20,952 nucleotides of DNA, from positions 1 through 20,952 of the IMG/VR virus record IMGVR_UViG_3300021139_000187; one strand, given 5' to 3'. This DNA is from a virus. The notes under the pieces are model-generated. The model was not told the origin of the DNA. It saw nothing but the letters and a program-made list of their open reading frames with translations, and did not search any database. The position numbers and the translations under genes are program-made. Below are positions 8,802 through 16,454 of this stretch, piece by piece (positions within the stretch are counted from its first letter, which is position 1; the number at the start of each line of letters is the position of its first letter).

Positions 8802-11713
8802 TCGTCTTCGCGCCTGCTGATCTTCATCACGCTTACACGCATTTGAGGACCAGAGGTCTTGGACATTAAGTCTTTTTTATTGATGTACGAAACTGCGTAA
8901 AGTTTCTCCATCTGACGTTTAAAGTCAGCGTAACCAAAACTCATGGATGAACAAAAGGATTTGAGCAGTCGCTCCTCAATATAAAAGTCCTTGCATCCTG
9001 CGGTCACACCATTCTCTACACGCCCCATCACATTGGACTTGGTTGTTGACTTGTCGATTATTGAGCCGTCGCCCATAGCAGCCGATAACCCACCTTTCTC
9101 GCCAAAGTTAACCACCACAAAGTGCCCCCAGTACTCGCGTATAAAACCGTTAAGCACATCCTCTGCATTTCTTTTACCGCCTTTGATATTAGAACGCATG
9201 TAATCAATTCTGCGTTTGTAAGCGTTAATGATCTCTGCCAAAGGAAAGTCAACGATGTTTGCGTACTGAGAACCCATGAGTAGCCCGGCTGATACACAAG
9301 CGCCTATACCCGCCATCCAAAACCGCTCATCATTACTTGCACCAAATTCGACATACATATTAGATACGCTGTCTCGTGTTAGTGTTTTAGCAAGTTCTAT
9401 ATTGTCAACCATGTATTGTGCAAGCATGTCTCCTGCAATAGCAAAGTTGCTTGCTAAAGATTTAATGATCTCGATCTCGTCCGGCTCCCAAGCCAATTCC
9501 TCATCCATCACAAACTCGATTAGTCTACGCAGTTCCCCTTCTGCTGCATGCTTCCTGTCTCCAGTCAATATGTCAACGATGTGGGTATTGGAAGACATAA
9601 TCGCAACCGTCATCCATGTGGACAAGTTCACGCGCTCCTTGTTAGAGCCGGACTCCATACGCTCTTTACCACGACCCTCAGTCATATCCAGTAAGTGTGC
9701 AGGGAACCATTCAAAGTCGTTGCGGTTCTTAGATGTGATCTCGTCTGTGATCAAAGGGGTGTTGTTGAGAAGACCGAGTCTCTGTTGCATGGCGACAGGC
9801 GAGGTTCCTTTTCCGGTTCTGTAGTGCACAGGGTGACCCCAGATGGATGCCGCGCCCTCAAGCGCCAATGATTTTCCGGTTCCTGACTCAGTCGATCCGC
9901 AATGGTACGTAAGACCATAGATACCAGTAAAACGCATAAGAGGAGCACTAGCACCTGCGAGGATAATCGCCAAGTGATCATAAAGTTTCTTCCTTATTAA
10001 GAGGTTGATAAACTTACGCCAGTCTTCTAGCGCTCCCGTAGGCTGTGTATTAGCCACAATGTTTTCTAGTCCTGGCATAGGTACCGGGATAGGCTCGGCA
10101 TTGGCAGAATAAATCTTACCTGCAAACACAAAGCTATTGTCCTTTTGCCAACCATAACTAGAAGGAACAGAGATCGGCGTTTTCTCATTACTCATTTTCT
10201 CCACACACGCTCTTACGTAGTCCGACAAATTCTTGTCGTTCCCCGAACCAAACGCACTCACAATGTTTTGTGCAGCCAAAGACTTCACAGTCTCGTCTTT
10301 ACTAACCACTGCTTTTTGTGGAAAAGTCACAGTCTGCGGACCCGTAGGACGCATTGCCACCATGTGAACAATATGCTCTCCACCATTGTTAAGAATGTCA
10401 ACAGGAAATAAGTCATACGCCAGTATGATGATTTGACGTTTTACTTTGTTTCCATTTGCATCCTCGTCTTCTTTCTCGATAAAGACACCACCGCGTTCAC
10501 CATACGAATAGCCTCTAGGAGCCTCGGGTCTTTTGTACTTTTTTGTTGCAGCTTGACCATTGATCACCTCCTGTACTTCAATCATCTTTTCTTGTGTCGT
10601 GACGGCTGTGTCTCGACCAAGGGCTAAAGGGTTTGTGATCTTGCCCCAATGCAAACAACCAGGACAAATGCCAGGGTTCTCAGTATCAAACTTAGTACAA
10701 GGATACGGACCTTTAATCTCAGATAGCTTTTGGTGCATACGCTCATGTGCGTATGGGTGCATATCACTTAGCCACACCGCAGCCCTGTCGCCGTCATCAC
10801 ACTTTTGAGCAATACTAAGAAGCCCTCTCCACAGCGGTTCCATGCCATCATCACTAGCGTTGTTAACGTAGTGTTCAAGCTGGCTACATCCACTACCTGC
10901 TGCGGTGATCTTGATGATCTTGCCAAACTTGGTTACGCTATTGGCAAAGAGTTGTACAGTAGCCTGTCCAACTGGTGCCGTGCCTGGTAACGCCAAGGCA
11001 TGCCCTGACTTTGATTTAGCAACCGGGGATGCGTATGTTGTGCCATTGGTTTCAATAACGGCTCGAATGTCGTCCAAGTTAAAGATGTCGCCTTCATTTT
11101 TAAATTTGACCTCTGTGACTTCTCTTACTTTCTTATCGCTCTTGATACCATTATTAACAGTGTTTGGAACGCGCAGTACCCGAGATGGGTCAGCCGTAAC
11201 AGTCATGTCAATACCTAGCTTCCACTTAGCGCACATTCTTTTGAAACCTTCAGCAACTGGCTTCCATTCTTGTACGGAAACAGTTTCTGTAAGAGGCCAA
11301 TAAGCGTGTACACCACCGCCAGAGGCAACAAACCAAGGACTGCCTAAAGCTGCAAGTCCTGAGTCCTCAGTAAATTTAACAATCGCTTTAACCGCTTCTT
11401 GTGGAGAGGCGTAGGCTTTTGGTTTAATTTGCTTTGTCTCAGGGTCTGGCAAATCCTTGGGATGGTTGCAGTCCACATCTATTGCAATACATTTAATGTT
11501 TTGAACATTAGCTTTTGTGCGATTGTTGTTTTCGCCAAATGTACCAAGCGCAAAAAAGATGTCGTACTTGTTACTATTCCATGTGTTTAATTTTGTTTGT
11601 GCATCTTGTAGTTCCTCTACATAAAGGTGTTCTTTCTTAGTCAGCTCCGCCACGCAGTAACGTCCGTTACCCGGAGGTGGCAAAACCGCCGCCATGAAGT
11701 CAAGCGGTTCCAT
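8798..11713 (-). CDS. Primase-helicase: archaeo-eukaryotic-type primase domain plus P-loop ATPase domain
   Basis: This 971-residue replication protein should make primers and unwind DNA. The N-terminal third matches an archaeo-eukaryotic primase (Prim-Pol): DVD at 79-81, Ser131 to His136 in SGGGVH, Asp169 as third acidic candidate, and Arg178/Arg181 in SRVLRVPN. A small metal-binding-like stretch follows (Cys339, Cys350, Cys353, His355). The C-terminal half has a Walker A motif GSTESGTGKS at 606-615 (Lys614) and a Walker B-like LITDE with Asp657/Glu658, typical of the helicase-like ATPases fused to phage and plasmid primases. The ATG at 11711-11713 follows a CCGAGGT site. The downstream small gene overlaps its stop. 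The fusion suggests it replaces separate DnaG- and DnaB-type enzymes. Oligomer state and exact helicase superfamily are not decided here. Confidence 0.88.
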   Translation of the reverse strand: MEPLDFMAAVLPPPGNGRYCVAELTKKEHLYVEELQDAQTKLNTWNSNKYDIFFALGTFGENNNRTKANVQNIKCIAIDVDCNHPKDLPDPETKQIKPKAYASPQEAVKAIVKFTEDSGLAALGSPWFVASGGGVHAYWPLTETVSVQEWKPVAEGFKRMCAKWKLGIDMTVTADPSRVLRVPNTVNNGIKSDKKVREVTEVKFKNEGDIFNLDDIRAVIETNGTTYASPVAKSKSGHALALPGTAPVGQATVQLFANSVTKFGKIIKITAAGSGCSQLEHYVNNASDDGMEPLWRGLLSIAQKCDDGDRAAVWLSDMHPYAHERMHQKLSEIKGPYPCTKFDTENPGICPGCLHWGKITNPLALGRDTAVTTQEKMIEVQEVINGQAATKKYKRPEAPRGYSYGERGGVFIEKEDEDANGNKVKRQIIILAYDLFPVDILNNGGEHIVHMVAMRPTGPQTVTFPQKAVVSKDETVKSLAAQNIVSAFGSGNDKNLSDYVRACVEKMSNEKTPISVPSSYGWQKDNSFVFAGKIYSANAEPIPVPMPGLENIVANTQPTGALEDWRKFINLLIRKKLYDHLAIILAGASAPLMRFTGIYGLTYHCGSTESGTGKSLALEGAASIWGHPVHYRTGKGTSPVAMQQRLGLLNNTPLITDEITSKNRNDFEWFPAHLLDMTEGRGKERMESGSNKERVNLSTWMTVAIMSSNTHIVDILTGDRKHAAEGELRRLIEFVMDEELAWEPDEIEIIKSLASNFAIAGDMLAQYMVDNIELAKTLTRDSVSNMYVEFGASNDERFWMAGIGACVSAGLLMGSQYANIVDFPLAEIINAYKRRIDYMRSNIKGGKRNAEDVLNGFIREYWGHFVVVNFGEKGGLSAAMGDGSIIDKSTTKSNVMGRVENGVTAGCKDFYIEERLLKSFCSSMSFGYADFKRQMEKLYAVSYINKKDLMSKTSGPQMRVSVMKISRREDE

Positions 11714-11731
11714 AAAATTACCTCGGGTTAA

Positions 11732-11920
11732 TTAAAACAATGCGTGCTGTTTTGAGTCGGACTTGTAGTCTGTGTAGGGGTCTTGTGGGTCAGCCACAGT
11801 TAATCTACGCAAAACTTCTTTCTGCCAAGCGATTGGCATACCCTCGGGCTTATCTAACCACATAGCTGCGTACTTAATCAGTTCTTGGTTACTGAGGGAT
11901 CTAGGTTGTATTCCTTGCAT
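11732..11920 (-). CDS. Small conserved phage protein, function unknown
   Basis: I place the start at the ATG at 11918-11920 (62 residues, MQGIQPRSLSNQ...) because GGAG at 11927-11930 sits six bases upstream. An in-frame ATG at 11930-11932 would add four residues but has only a weak site. The protein is largely helical and charged (QELIKYAAMWLDKPEG, then WQKEVLRRL), with a short acidic and polar C-terminus. The layout resembles small proteins found beside phage primases, but I do not know a function. It begins inside the 3' end of the HTH gene, which implies translational coupling, and ends 18 bases before the primase start. Confidence 0.7.
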   Translation of the reverse strand: MQGIQPRSLSNQELIKYAAMWLDKPEGMPIAWQKEVLRRLTVADPQDPYTDYKSDSKQHALF

Positions 11921-12171
11921 ATTTTTCTCCATGCTTCGTCAGCCGTCTTTGACGTTGACATTATTTTTGTTAAAAGTTCTACCCTGTTTTGGTACGCCAC
12001 AAATACGTCCTTACCTTCAAACCAGTTATACACAGTTTGTCGAGTAACTCCAAGCGCGTAAGCAATCTTGGTAACAGGGAAGTCAAGATGAATAGCCCAA
12101 CGCCCTAGCGTATTGCCAGGACCACGCGGAGCGTGGGCTACGAGATTTGCTATTTTGTCTGAGTATGGCAT
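11878..12171 (-). CDS. Helix-turn-helix DNA-binding protein (putative transcriptional regulator)
   Basis: The protein has 97 residues. Residues about 32-52 (PVTKIAYALGVTRQTVYNWF) form a clear helix-turn-helix: a first helix KIAYAL, a GVT turn and a recognition helix RQTVYNWF. The flanking GNTLGRWAIHLDF and the helical C-terminus (NRVELLTKIM, DEAWRKICKEYNL) suggest a compact single-domain protein. It probably binds DNA as a regulator of phage genes; targets are unknown. The ATG at 12169-12171 has no convincing ribosome site. Instead a 7-bp G/C hairpin (12181-12198) ends nine bases before it. Translation may rely on coupling to the upstream Cys4-protein gene, or be controlled by that hairpin. 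The gene overlaps the next small gene by 43 bases. Confidence 0.82.
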   Translation of the reverse strand: MPYSDKIANLVAHAPRGPGNTLGRWAIHLDFPVTKIAYALGVTRQTVYNWFEGKDVFVAYQNRVELLTKIMSTSKTADEAWRKICKEYNLDPSVTKN

Positions 12172-12180
12172 TGTATTGAT

Positions 12181-12198
12181 GGGGGGCTAGTGCCCCCC
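12181..12198 (-). promoter_or_regulatory. Perfect G/C hairpin between the ssDNA-binding-like gene and the HTH gene
   Basis: GGGGGGC at 12181-12187 pairs with GCCCCCC at 12192-12198 around a four-base loop. It begins seven bases after the stop of the upstream Cys4-protein gene and ends nine bases before the HTH start, where a ribosome site would normally be. On the minus transcript no U-run follows, so it is not a standard terminator. It may limit read-through, protect the upstream message from 3' decay, or restrain translation of the HTH protein. Confidence 0.5.
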
Positions 12199-12205
12199 TG
12201 TTTAA

Positions 12206-13138
12206 TTACTCATCATCCCAGTCGGATACGATGTCAGCGAGTTTGCTTTTCTTCACAGGAACTGCGGAGGGTTTAACTGCTTCTTTGCGTACCTCGGGTT
12301 CGTCTGTTTCAACCTCAACTGCCTTGGCTTTCTTGGGCTTTGGCGCTTCAGCTTCTTCAGGCTCCACAACGGGGGGCTTACCTGCAATCGCTAATGGTTT
12401 AGCTTTAACACCATCGGTTTGAGCAACCGTCATGTTGACTGCGTTTGATGCTTCTCTGGACTCGCCTTGCTCTCTAGTGATCTCGTATTCCTCAGCGGTT
12501 AGCCAACGAACAGGAGAGAAAAGGAGCTTGGGACTCTCGGACTTCATATCAAACTTCATGCGAGTCACAATCTTCTCGACATCCACAGGTGGGGATGCCA
12601 GTGCCAAGTGACGTACAAAGGCTTGCAAGGGGCGCTTGTCGCCGTCTTCCTTACCAAAGATGGATGTAGCAGGTAGAGTCAACTGGAGAATGTCTCCACT
12701 TGGGTTGTTCTCTAGTACAACGGCTAGGCGTTGTTGATAGCGACACGCCCGGCTATTACCCTGACCTGACCCGGCAACGTTGTTCTTGCAACTCATACAT
12801 GTCTCAGCTTGTTTGTTCTGAGCGTTTGCATCAGGCAATTCACCATCGTTAGACCAGCAGTCTGGACCAGTTACATTCTCAGCATCGTACTTGGCAGCGT
12901 AGAACACTCGGCTCACTTTAGGGGCAGCTTTGACGATGATGACATCGAGGTGACGGTCTTCAATAGAAGCCATCTCCTTACCACCGGAGACCAAGCGGAA
13001 CACACCGCCTTTGATTGAAATACGTTTAGTTGTGCTACCGAGCGCTCCGCCGATGAGGGCTTTTGCGGTGTCAGATAGTTCACCATTTTGTGCGAATGCG
13101 GGTACTTGCGAAGCGTTAAAGGTCGTTATGTTTGACAT
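12206..13138 (-). CDS. Putative ssDNA-binding protein with Cys4 site and acidic C-terminal tail
   Basis: The protein has 310 residues. Residues about 38-85 are beta-rich (KRISIKGGVFRLV, LDVIIVKAAPKVSRVFYAAKY), compatible with an OB-like fold. Four cysteines follow (Cys94, Cys114, Cys117, Cys132), spaced like a zinc site. A second beta-rich part runs to about residue 225. A Pro/Glu/Lys-rich linker (about 235-295) leads to the ending DIVSDWDDE. An acidic tail with an aromatic residue is the hallmark of bacterial and T7-type ssDNA-binding proteins, which use it to recruit partners. From memory this N-terminal pattern recurs in uncharacterised phage proteins beside primases and polymerases, so ssDNA binding is inferred from tail and context. 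ATG at 13136-13138; ribosome site weak. The upstream coiled-coil gene ends 12 bases before it. Confidence 0.75.
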   Translation of the reverse strand: MSNITTFNASQVPAFAQNGELSDTAKALIGGALGSTTKRISIKGGVFRLVSGGKEMASIEDRHLDVIIVKAAPKVSRVFYAAKYDAENVTGPDCWSNDGELPDANAQNKQAETCMSCKNNVAGSGQGNSRACRYQQRLAVVLENNPSGDILQLTLPATSIFGKEDGDKRPLQAFVRHLALASPPVDVEKIVTRMKFDMKSESPKLLFSPVRWLTAEEYEITREQGESREASNAVNMTVAQTDGVKAKPLAIAGKPPVVEPEEAEAPKPKKAKAVEVETDEPEVRKEAVKPSAVPVKKSKLADIVSDWDDE

Positions 13139-13150
13139 AGTTCGTTACTT

Positions 13151-13558
13151 TCATTTAGATTTTAAAACACGAATCTCAAACTCTGACATAGAGTTCAAGC
13201 CTGGAGGTACGAGTCCTGGGTTCTCGTCGATGAATTTAGCCATGTTTGCCTGTGCGATACGTTTCTCTAGTAAGTCCACAACATCATGCTCAACGATGAA
13301 TCGTTTGAATGAGTCCCAGTCTTGTGTTGAGTAACGAGTCTTGGTTGTAAGGCTTACAGTACCAAACTCAGTCTTTACAGATGTGACGCCTTGGGCGCGC
13401 ATCTGATCTTTCATACCAACTTTAACTTCCTCAAGTTGCGCTTTGAGCACTTCAACTTCAGTATCGTACGCTTTGGTAAGGTCGTCGATTTTAGCCCTCA
13501 TCTTGCGGTAGATTCGGGTTAATTGATCAAACGGTATCACTTCTATCTCTGTTTCCAT
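13151..13558 (-). CDS. Coiled-coil phage protein, Gp157/Gam-like in appearance, function unknown
   Basis: This 135-residue protein has a strong ribosome site (AGGAG, six bases before ATG at 13556-13558). Residues about 10-58 are a heptad-rich helix (TRIYRKMRAKIDDL, VEVLKAQLEEVK). They are followed by a short beta-hairpin-like part (GVTSVKTEFGTVSLTTKTRY) and a helical C-terminus with ENPGLVPPGLNSM. This helix-plus-hairpin layout resembles phage proteins described as Gp157-like or as Gam-type host-nuclease inhibitors, but the match is only by overall pattern, so no function is assigned. Lying between the SNF2-type helicase and the ssDNA-binding-like gene, it may belong to the recombination set. 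A promoter-like site lies just upstream (13597-13624). Confidence 0.75.
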   Translation of the reverse strand: METEIEVIPFDQLTRIYRKMRAKIDDLTKAYDTEVEVLKAQLEEVKVGMKDQMRAQGVTSVKTEFGTVSLTTKTRYSTQDWDSFKRFIVEHDVVDLLEKRIAQANMAKFIDENPGLVPPGLNSMSEFEIRVLKSK

Positions 13559-13596
13559 TAACTTCTCCTGTAGTTTTTGTTTGTCAAGGATTAGAC

Positions 13597-13624
13597 ATTG
13601 TACATAGTTTTTAATCTTTTACAA
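13597..13624 (-). promoter_or_regulatory. Possible sigma-70-type promoter inside the replication operon
   Basis: On the minus strand, TTGTAA (13619-13624) and TACAAT (13597-13602) are separated by 16 bases, matching 4 of 6 and 5 of 6 consensus positions. It overlaps the end of the helicase gene and would start transcription about 30-35 bases before the next gene, in the longest spacer of the cluster (52 bases). It could boost the coiled-coil and ssDNA-binding-like genes. Chance matches of this quality are common. Confidence 0.3.
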
Positions 13625-15188
13625 CTCCTTTCATATTTATTTCATTCTCAAACATTTGGGTAATAAGTAAGTTATCACTCACTTTAGATTCCAAGGCGTT
13701 AAACATCTTTTTCTCGATGGGGCTACCTTGGATATGTATCACCGTCACCTTGTCCGAATCCTGCCCCTTGCGGTCGGCTCTGGCAATGGCTTGGGTGTAT
13801 TGTTCCACGCTCATAAGCGGTCCATAAAACACTACGGTGTCGGCTCTTGTCAGCGTGATACCGTGTGCAGTTGCTTGAGGCTGCATGACTAAGACCCTAG
13901 GGTTTTCCTCATTCTGGAATCTCCTAATAATATCCGAGCGTTTGGTGGGCGTTACTTCACCATTGATGTACTCGGCAGTTATGTTGCATTTGAGCAGGTG
14001 GTTGTGTATGGTGGAGATAGCGCTCTTAAAGAGGGCAAAAATAATAACCTTGCGGTCTGTCTCCTCCAGTATTTCCTCAATGACGCTGAGTCTTGGGCTT
14101 GCATCAAACTCCACGATCTCTTTGTCATCGGTGTACGCCGCGCCACAAGACACTTGAAGTAGCTTGCTCACCATAGCTGCAGCGTTGACTGCGCTGATGG
14201 TCTCGCCCGATGCTTGCACAAGCATGCGGTCTTTGAGCATGTTGTAATACTTGGCTTGTTGCGGAGTCAGTGGTACTTCCCGGGTCGTTGTCAGCACAGG
14301 AGGCAGATCAAGACACTGCGCTTTAGTAAAGCGTATTGCGGGTTGTAGTGCGTTGTGCACAAGCTCCTTAGCATCTGCTTTGGGCGCCCACTTGTACATT
14401 GTGATTTTGTTCATCACTCTGTCTCTCCATCCTGTGAAGAACATAGGTACGCCTTCGGGATTGACTAGCTTTGCTAGACCGTACGCATCGACAGGGGATT
14501 GTGATGCAGGCGTTCCTGTCATCATCCACAGGTGGGTATTGGGTTTGATGATAGACTTTAAAGACTTCCATCTCTTTGTGCTAACCGTTTTGTATGCGTT
14601 AGCCTCGTCAACAATCACGAGGTCAAATTTACCGTTGCTATTGATCTCATCGGCAATGAGATTCAACCCGTCATAGTTCGTAATTACAAACTCATAGTCT
14701 TGTTGAATCATCTCTATACGGCGGGTAGCTTGCGCGTGGTGGGCGACTACGGCAGAACGATGAATGATACTGTTGTTCAAATCACTAAGCCATGCGGAGT
14801 GCATGATAGAGAGTGGACACAGAATTAAACAACGCCTTACATCTCCACGTTGCATCAAGTAGTCGGCTGCCCATAGTGCAGATAACGTCTTGCCAGTACC
14901 CGGCTCAGAAAATACAAAGGCTCGTTTGTATAGTGTTAAGAAGGATGCAGTCTCGATCTGGTGTGCCATTGGTTTGAAACGACCAGGCCATTTGTAACGC
15001 TTGACGATTGGTGAGGGCACATCTTTAACGCCTAGATTTTTAAGCACACGTGCTTCGTCTAAGCCCCAATAGACTGCGACCTCATAACCGTCTTCGTACT
15101 CTGCAAGAATCTTATGTTTAGGTATGATGTTGTACTTGGCTGGGTTTCGCGTACGAAAGACCAGCGCTTTGTCTTCAACTATTTGCAT
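13611..15188 (-). CDS. SNF2-type DNA helicase/translocase (superfamily 2)
   Basis: This 525-residue enzyme should use ATP to translocate on DNA, aiding fork or recombination steps. With the chosen start as residue 1: motif I SEPGTGKT holds Lys100, motif II is VDEAN with Asp194/Glu195, motif III is MTGTP, and the C-terminal RecA-like domain carries a motif VI-like QAIARADRKGQ. Nearby ITNYDGL and the KWPGRFKPMAHQ region also fit. I chose the ATG at 15186-15188 because AGAGAG lies six bases upstream and the HNH gene ends 13 bases before it. An in-frame ATG at 15234-15236 would add 16 residues, overlap the HNH gene by 35 bases and have its GGAG too close. Motif II DEAN instead of the more common DEAH is a mild variation. 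Confidence 0.9.
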   Translation of the reverse strand: MQIVEDKALVFRTRNPAKYNIIPKHKILAEYEDGYEVAVYWGLDEARVLKNLGVKDVPSPIVKRYKWPGRFKPMAHQIETASFLTLYKRAFVFSEPGTGKTLSALWAADYLMQRGDVRRCLILCPLSIMHSAWLSDLNNSIIHRSAVVAHHAQATRRIEMIQQDYEFVITNYDGLNLIADEINSNGKFDLVIVDEANAYKTVSTKRWKSLKSIIKPNTHLWMMTGTPASQSPVDAYGLAKLVNPEGVPMFFTGWRDRVMNKITMYKWAPKADAKELVHNALQPAIRFTKAQCLDLPPVLTTTREVPLTPQQAKYYNMLKDRMLVQASGETISAVNAAAMVSKLLQVSCGAAYTDDKEIVEFDASPRLSVIEEILEETDRKVIIFALFKSAISTIHNHLLKCNITAEYINGEVTPTKRSDIIRRFQNEENPRVLVMQPQATAHGITLTRADTVVFYGPLMSVEQYTQAIARADRKGQDSDKVTVIHIQGSPIEKKMFNALESKVSDNLLITQMFENEINMKGVVKD

Positions 15189-15201
15189 TTGCTTCTCTCT
15201 T

Positions 15202-15471
15202 TTATTTATTCTTACCGTACTGCTTACCGTGCTCATCTCTCCAACTTCTATTGACTTTCTCAGGTACTACGCGCAAGTTCTTCTTCACATTCTTACCGCC
15301 TGCGTCTAGCATCTTGATATGGTCAACTTCCTTGTTGTCTCCTTTCTTAACTTTCCCTGCCTTCATCTCTAGTGCTCTTGCTCGGTTACGTTCTTCACGT
15401 TTCTTAACTTGAGCCGGACTTGATTCGTACTTGGTGTTGTACGCTAACTTTTCTGGACTTGACTTTGGCAT
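15202..15471 (-). CDS. Small HNH-type endonuclease
   Basis: The protein has 89 residues. A Lys/Arg-rich N-terminal half (KKREERNRARALEMK) precedes an HNH-like core: EVDHI with Asp50/His51, then GG, NLRVVP with Asn65, and NRSWRDEHGK with Asn74, replacing the usual final His. No CxxC zinc pairs are present, so it is a minimal version. It probably nicks or cleaves DNA. Lying between the SNF2-type helicase and the Cas4-like nuclease, it may serve recombination or host-DNA breakdown; being free-standing, a homing role is also possible. The ATG at 15469-15471 has an excellent GGAGG site five bases upstream, and the gene starts nine bases after the upstream gene's end. Confidence 0.75.
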   Translation of the reverse strand: MPKSSPEKLAYNTKYESSPAQVKKREERNRARALEMKAGKVKKGDNKEVDHIKMLDAGGKNVKKNLRVVPEKVNRSWRDEHGKQYGKNK

Positions 15472-15480
15472 ATAGCCTCC

Positions 15481-16146
15481 TTATCGTTTAGTGTTGAATT
15501 CGCATGTTGTAACTGGGCACCATCCACACAGTGGTGTTGGGCTTGGATTCCATACCCCTGTCTCGTGTGCTTGCTCGATACGGGCAACGCGTTGGCGGTA
15601 CTGCCACCACTCGCCCTCTGCTTGGTCATAGGTCATACTGATCTTGACCATGTCGTCTTTTACTACAAAGAGTAGTGCTGAATTGATCTTGCGAATATGC
15701 GGATGGTGAGCAAACACCATGATCGACATGAGCTTGAGTTGCTCACGGTCTGGGTATTTGTTATTGCCTGTCTTATAGTCAACGACCCAAGCAGTTAAGT
15801 TGTCGTCATCAATAATAAGCAAGTCAGCAATACCACGCACCCACACATCTTTAGATTTCCAATCGCAGGGTCTTAAGTCGGCGGTCAACGCCATTTGCTG
15901 TTCGCACAGCTTGCGTCCTGGTTTTGCAATAAGCGCATCGAGTAGGTCTTGTGCGTAAGAAAACTGGGGAGGCAACGGGGTGCCGTCTTTGATGTAATCT
16001 TCCGCTGCTTTATGAAACTCTGTGCCATACCTTGTTGCTTCGTTCTCAACGAATGGAAACTTCTTAAGAACTTTGACCTCATGGTATCTTCTTGCACAAC
16101 CTTCGTAGTCCTTGAGAGAACTATGTGACCACACTACGTTCGTCAT
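15481..16146 (-). CDS. Cas4/RecB-like PD-(D/E)XK nuclease with probable Fe-S cluster
   Basis: This 221-residue protein should process DNA ends. Nuclease motifs appear in order: GTEFHKAAEDY with His45, Glu82, GIADLL with Asp108, VVDYKTG with Asp123 and Lys125, and Gln136 in REQLKLM. Cysteines lie where Cas4 and AddB-type enzymes hold a [4Fe-4S] cluster: Cys17 near the N-terminus and Cys207, Cys210, Cys215 at the C-terminus (CGWCPVTTC). Length and layout fit a free-standing nuclease of the PDDEXK_1/Cas4 type; no CRISPR genes are nearby, so a replication or recombination role is more likely. The ATG at 16144-16146 shares a base with the preceding TAA (TAATG) and has GAGG five bases upstream, showing coupling to the metallopeptidase gene. 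Confidence 0.87.
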   Translation of the reverse strand: MTNVVWSHSSLKDYEGCARRYHEVKVLKKFPFVENEATRYGTEFHKAAEDYIKDGTPLPPQFSYAQDLLDALIAKPGRKLCEQQMALTADLRPCDWKSKDVWVRGIADLLIIDDDNLTAWVVDYKTGNNKYPDREQLKLMSIMVFAHHPHIRKINSALLFVVKDDMVKISMTYDQAEGEWWQYRQRVARIEQAHETGVWNPSPTPLCGWCPVTTCEFNTKR

Positions 16147-16454
16147 TAAAACCTCGCTGATTGAATTGCCCTGCTAAGCCGTATTGCAAACTGCTCAACA
16201 AAGGCTTCTTTACTATTGAGTTTGTATTCACCCATGTCAACTAAGATTGCATGTACAAGTTCATGCCAAAATGTTTCTCGCATTTCAGCTTGCTTGTAGG
16301 GTTTGCCTATTGTGTTCTTGCGTTTGAGATTGATCAACGCTTTATCAAACACGACTTCGCCCATTGCATACTTGTCTTCCATTGCTTCTACAACTTCAAC
16401 AGAGTACCACCTATCGCCTACTTTAATCTTTCTTGGAATGTTTTTGACTGTCAT
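16146..16454 (-). CDS. Small zinc-dependent metallopeptidase-like protein (HExxH)
   Basis: The protein has 102 residues. A beta-rich N-terminal half (KVGDRWYSVEVVEAM, GEVVFDKALINLK) leads to FWHELVHAIL with His64, Glu65 and His68, then a helix with Glu83 or Glu87 (KEAFVEQFAIRLSRA) as third ligand. This is the layout of short phage metallopeptidases of the SprT/ImmA-like (minigluzincin) type. The substrate is unknown; candidates are host regulators or stalled protein on DNA. The gene starts inside the 3' end of the coiled-coil gene (32-base overlap) with AGGGA before the ATG at 16452-16454, and its stop overlaps the nuclease start. The zinc site is clear; peptidase activity is inferred. Confidence 0.8.
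   Translation of the reverse strand: MTVKNIPRKIKVGDRWYSVEVVEAMEDKYAMGEVVFDKALINLKRKNTIGKPYKQAEMRETFWHELVHAILVDMGEYKLNSKEAFVEQFAIRLSRAIQSARF

Noticed and set aside
9276-9824. 182-residue plus-strand ORF
   Set aside because: Antisense to the primase-helicase ATPase domain; Ser/Leu-rich shadow composition, no ribosome site supporting it, and the opposite frame has Walker motifs.
15189-15236. Longer N-terminus for the SNF2-type helicase
   Set aside because: The upstream ATG has its GGAG only two bases away and overlaps the HNH gene; the ATG at 15186-15188 has a properly spaced AGAGAG.
15481-16146. CRISPR-linked Cas4
   Set aside because: No Cas1/Cas2 gene and no repeat-spacer array is visible in the window, so a CRISPR adaptation module is not supported.
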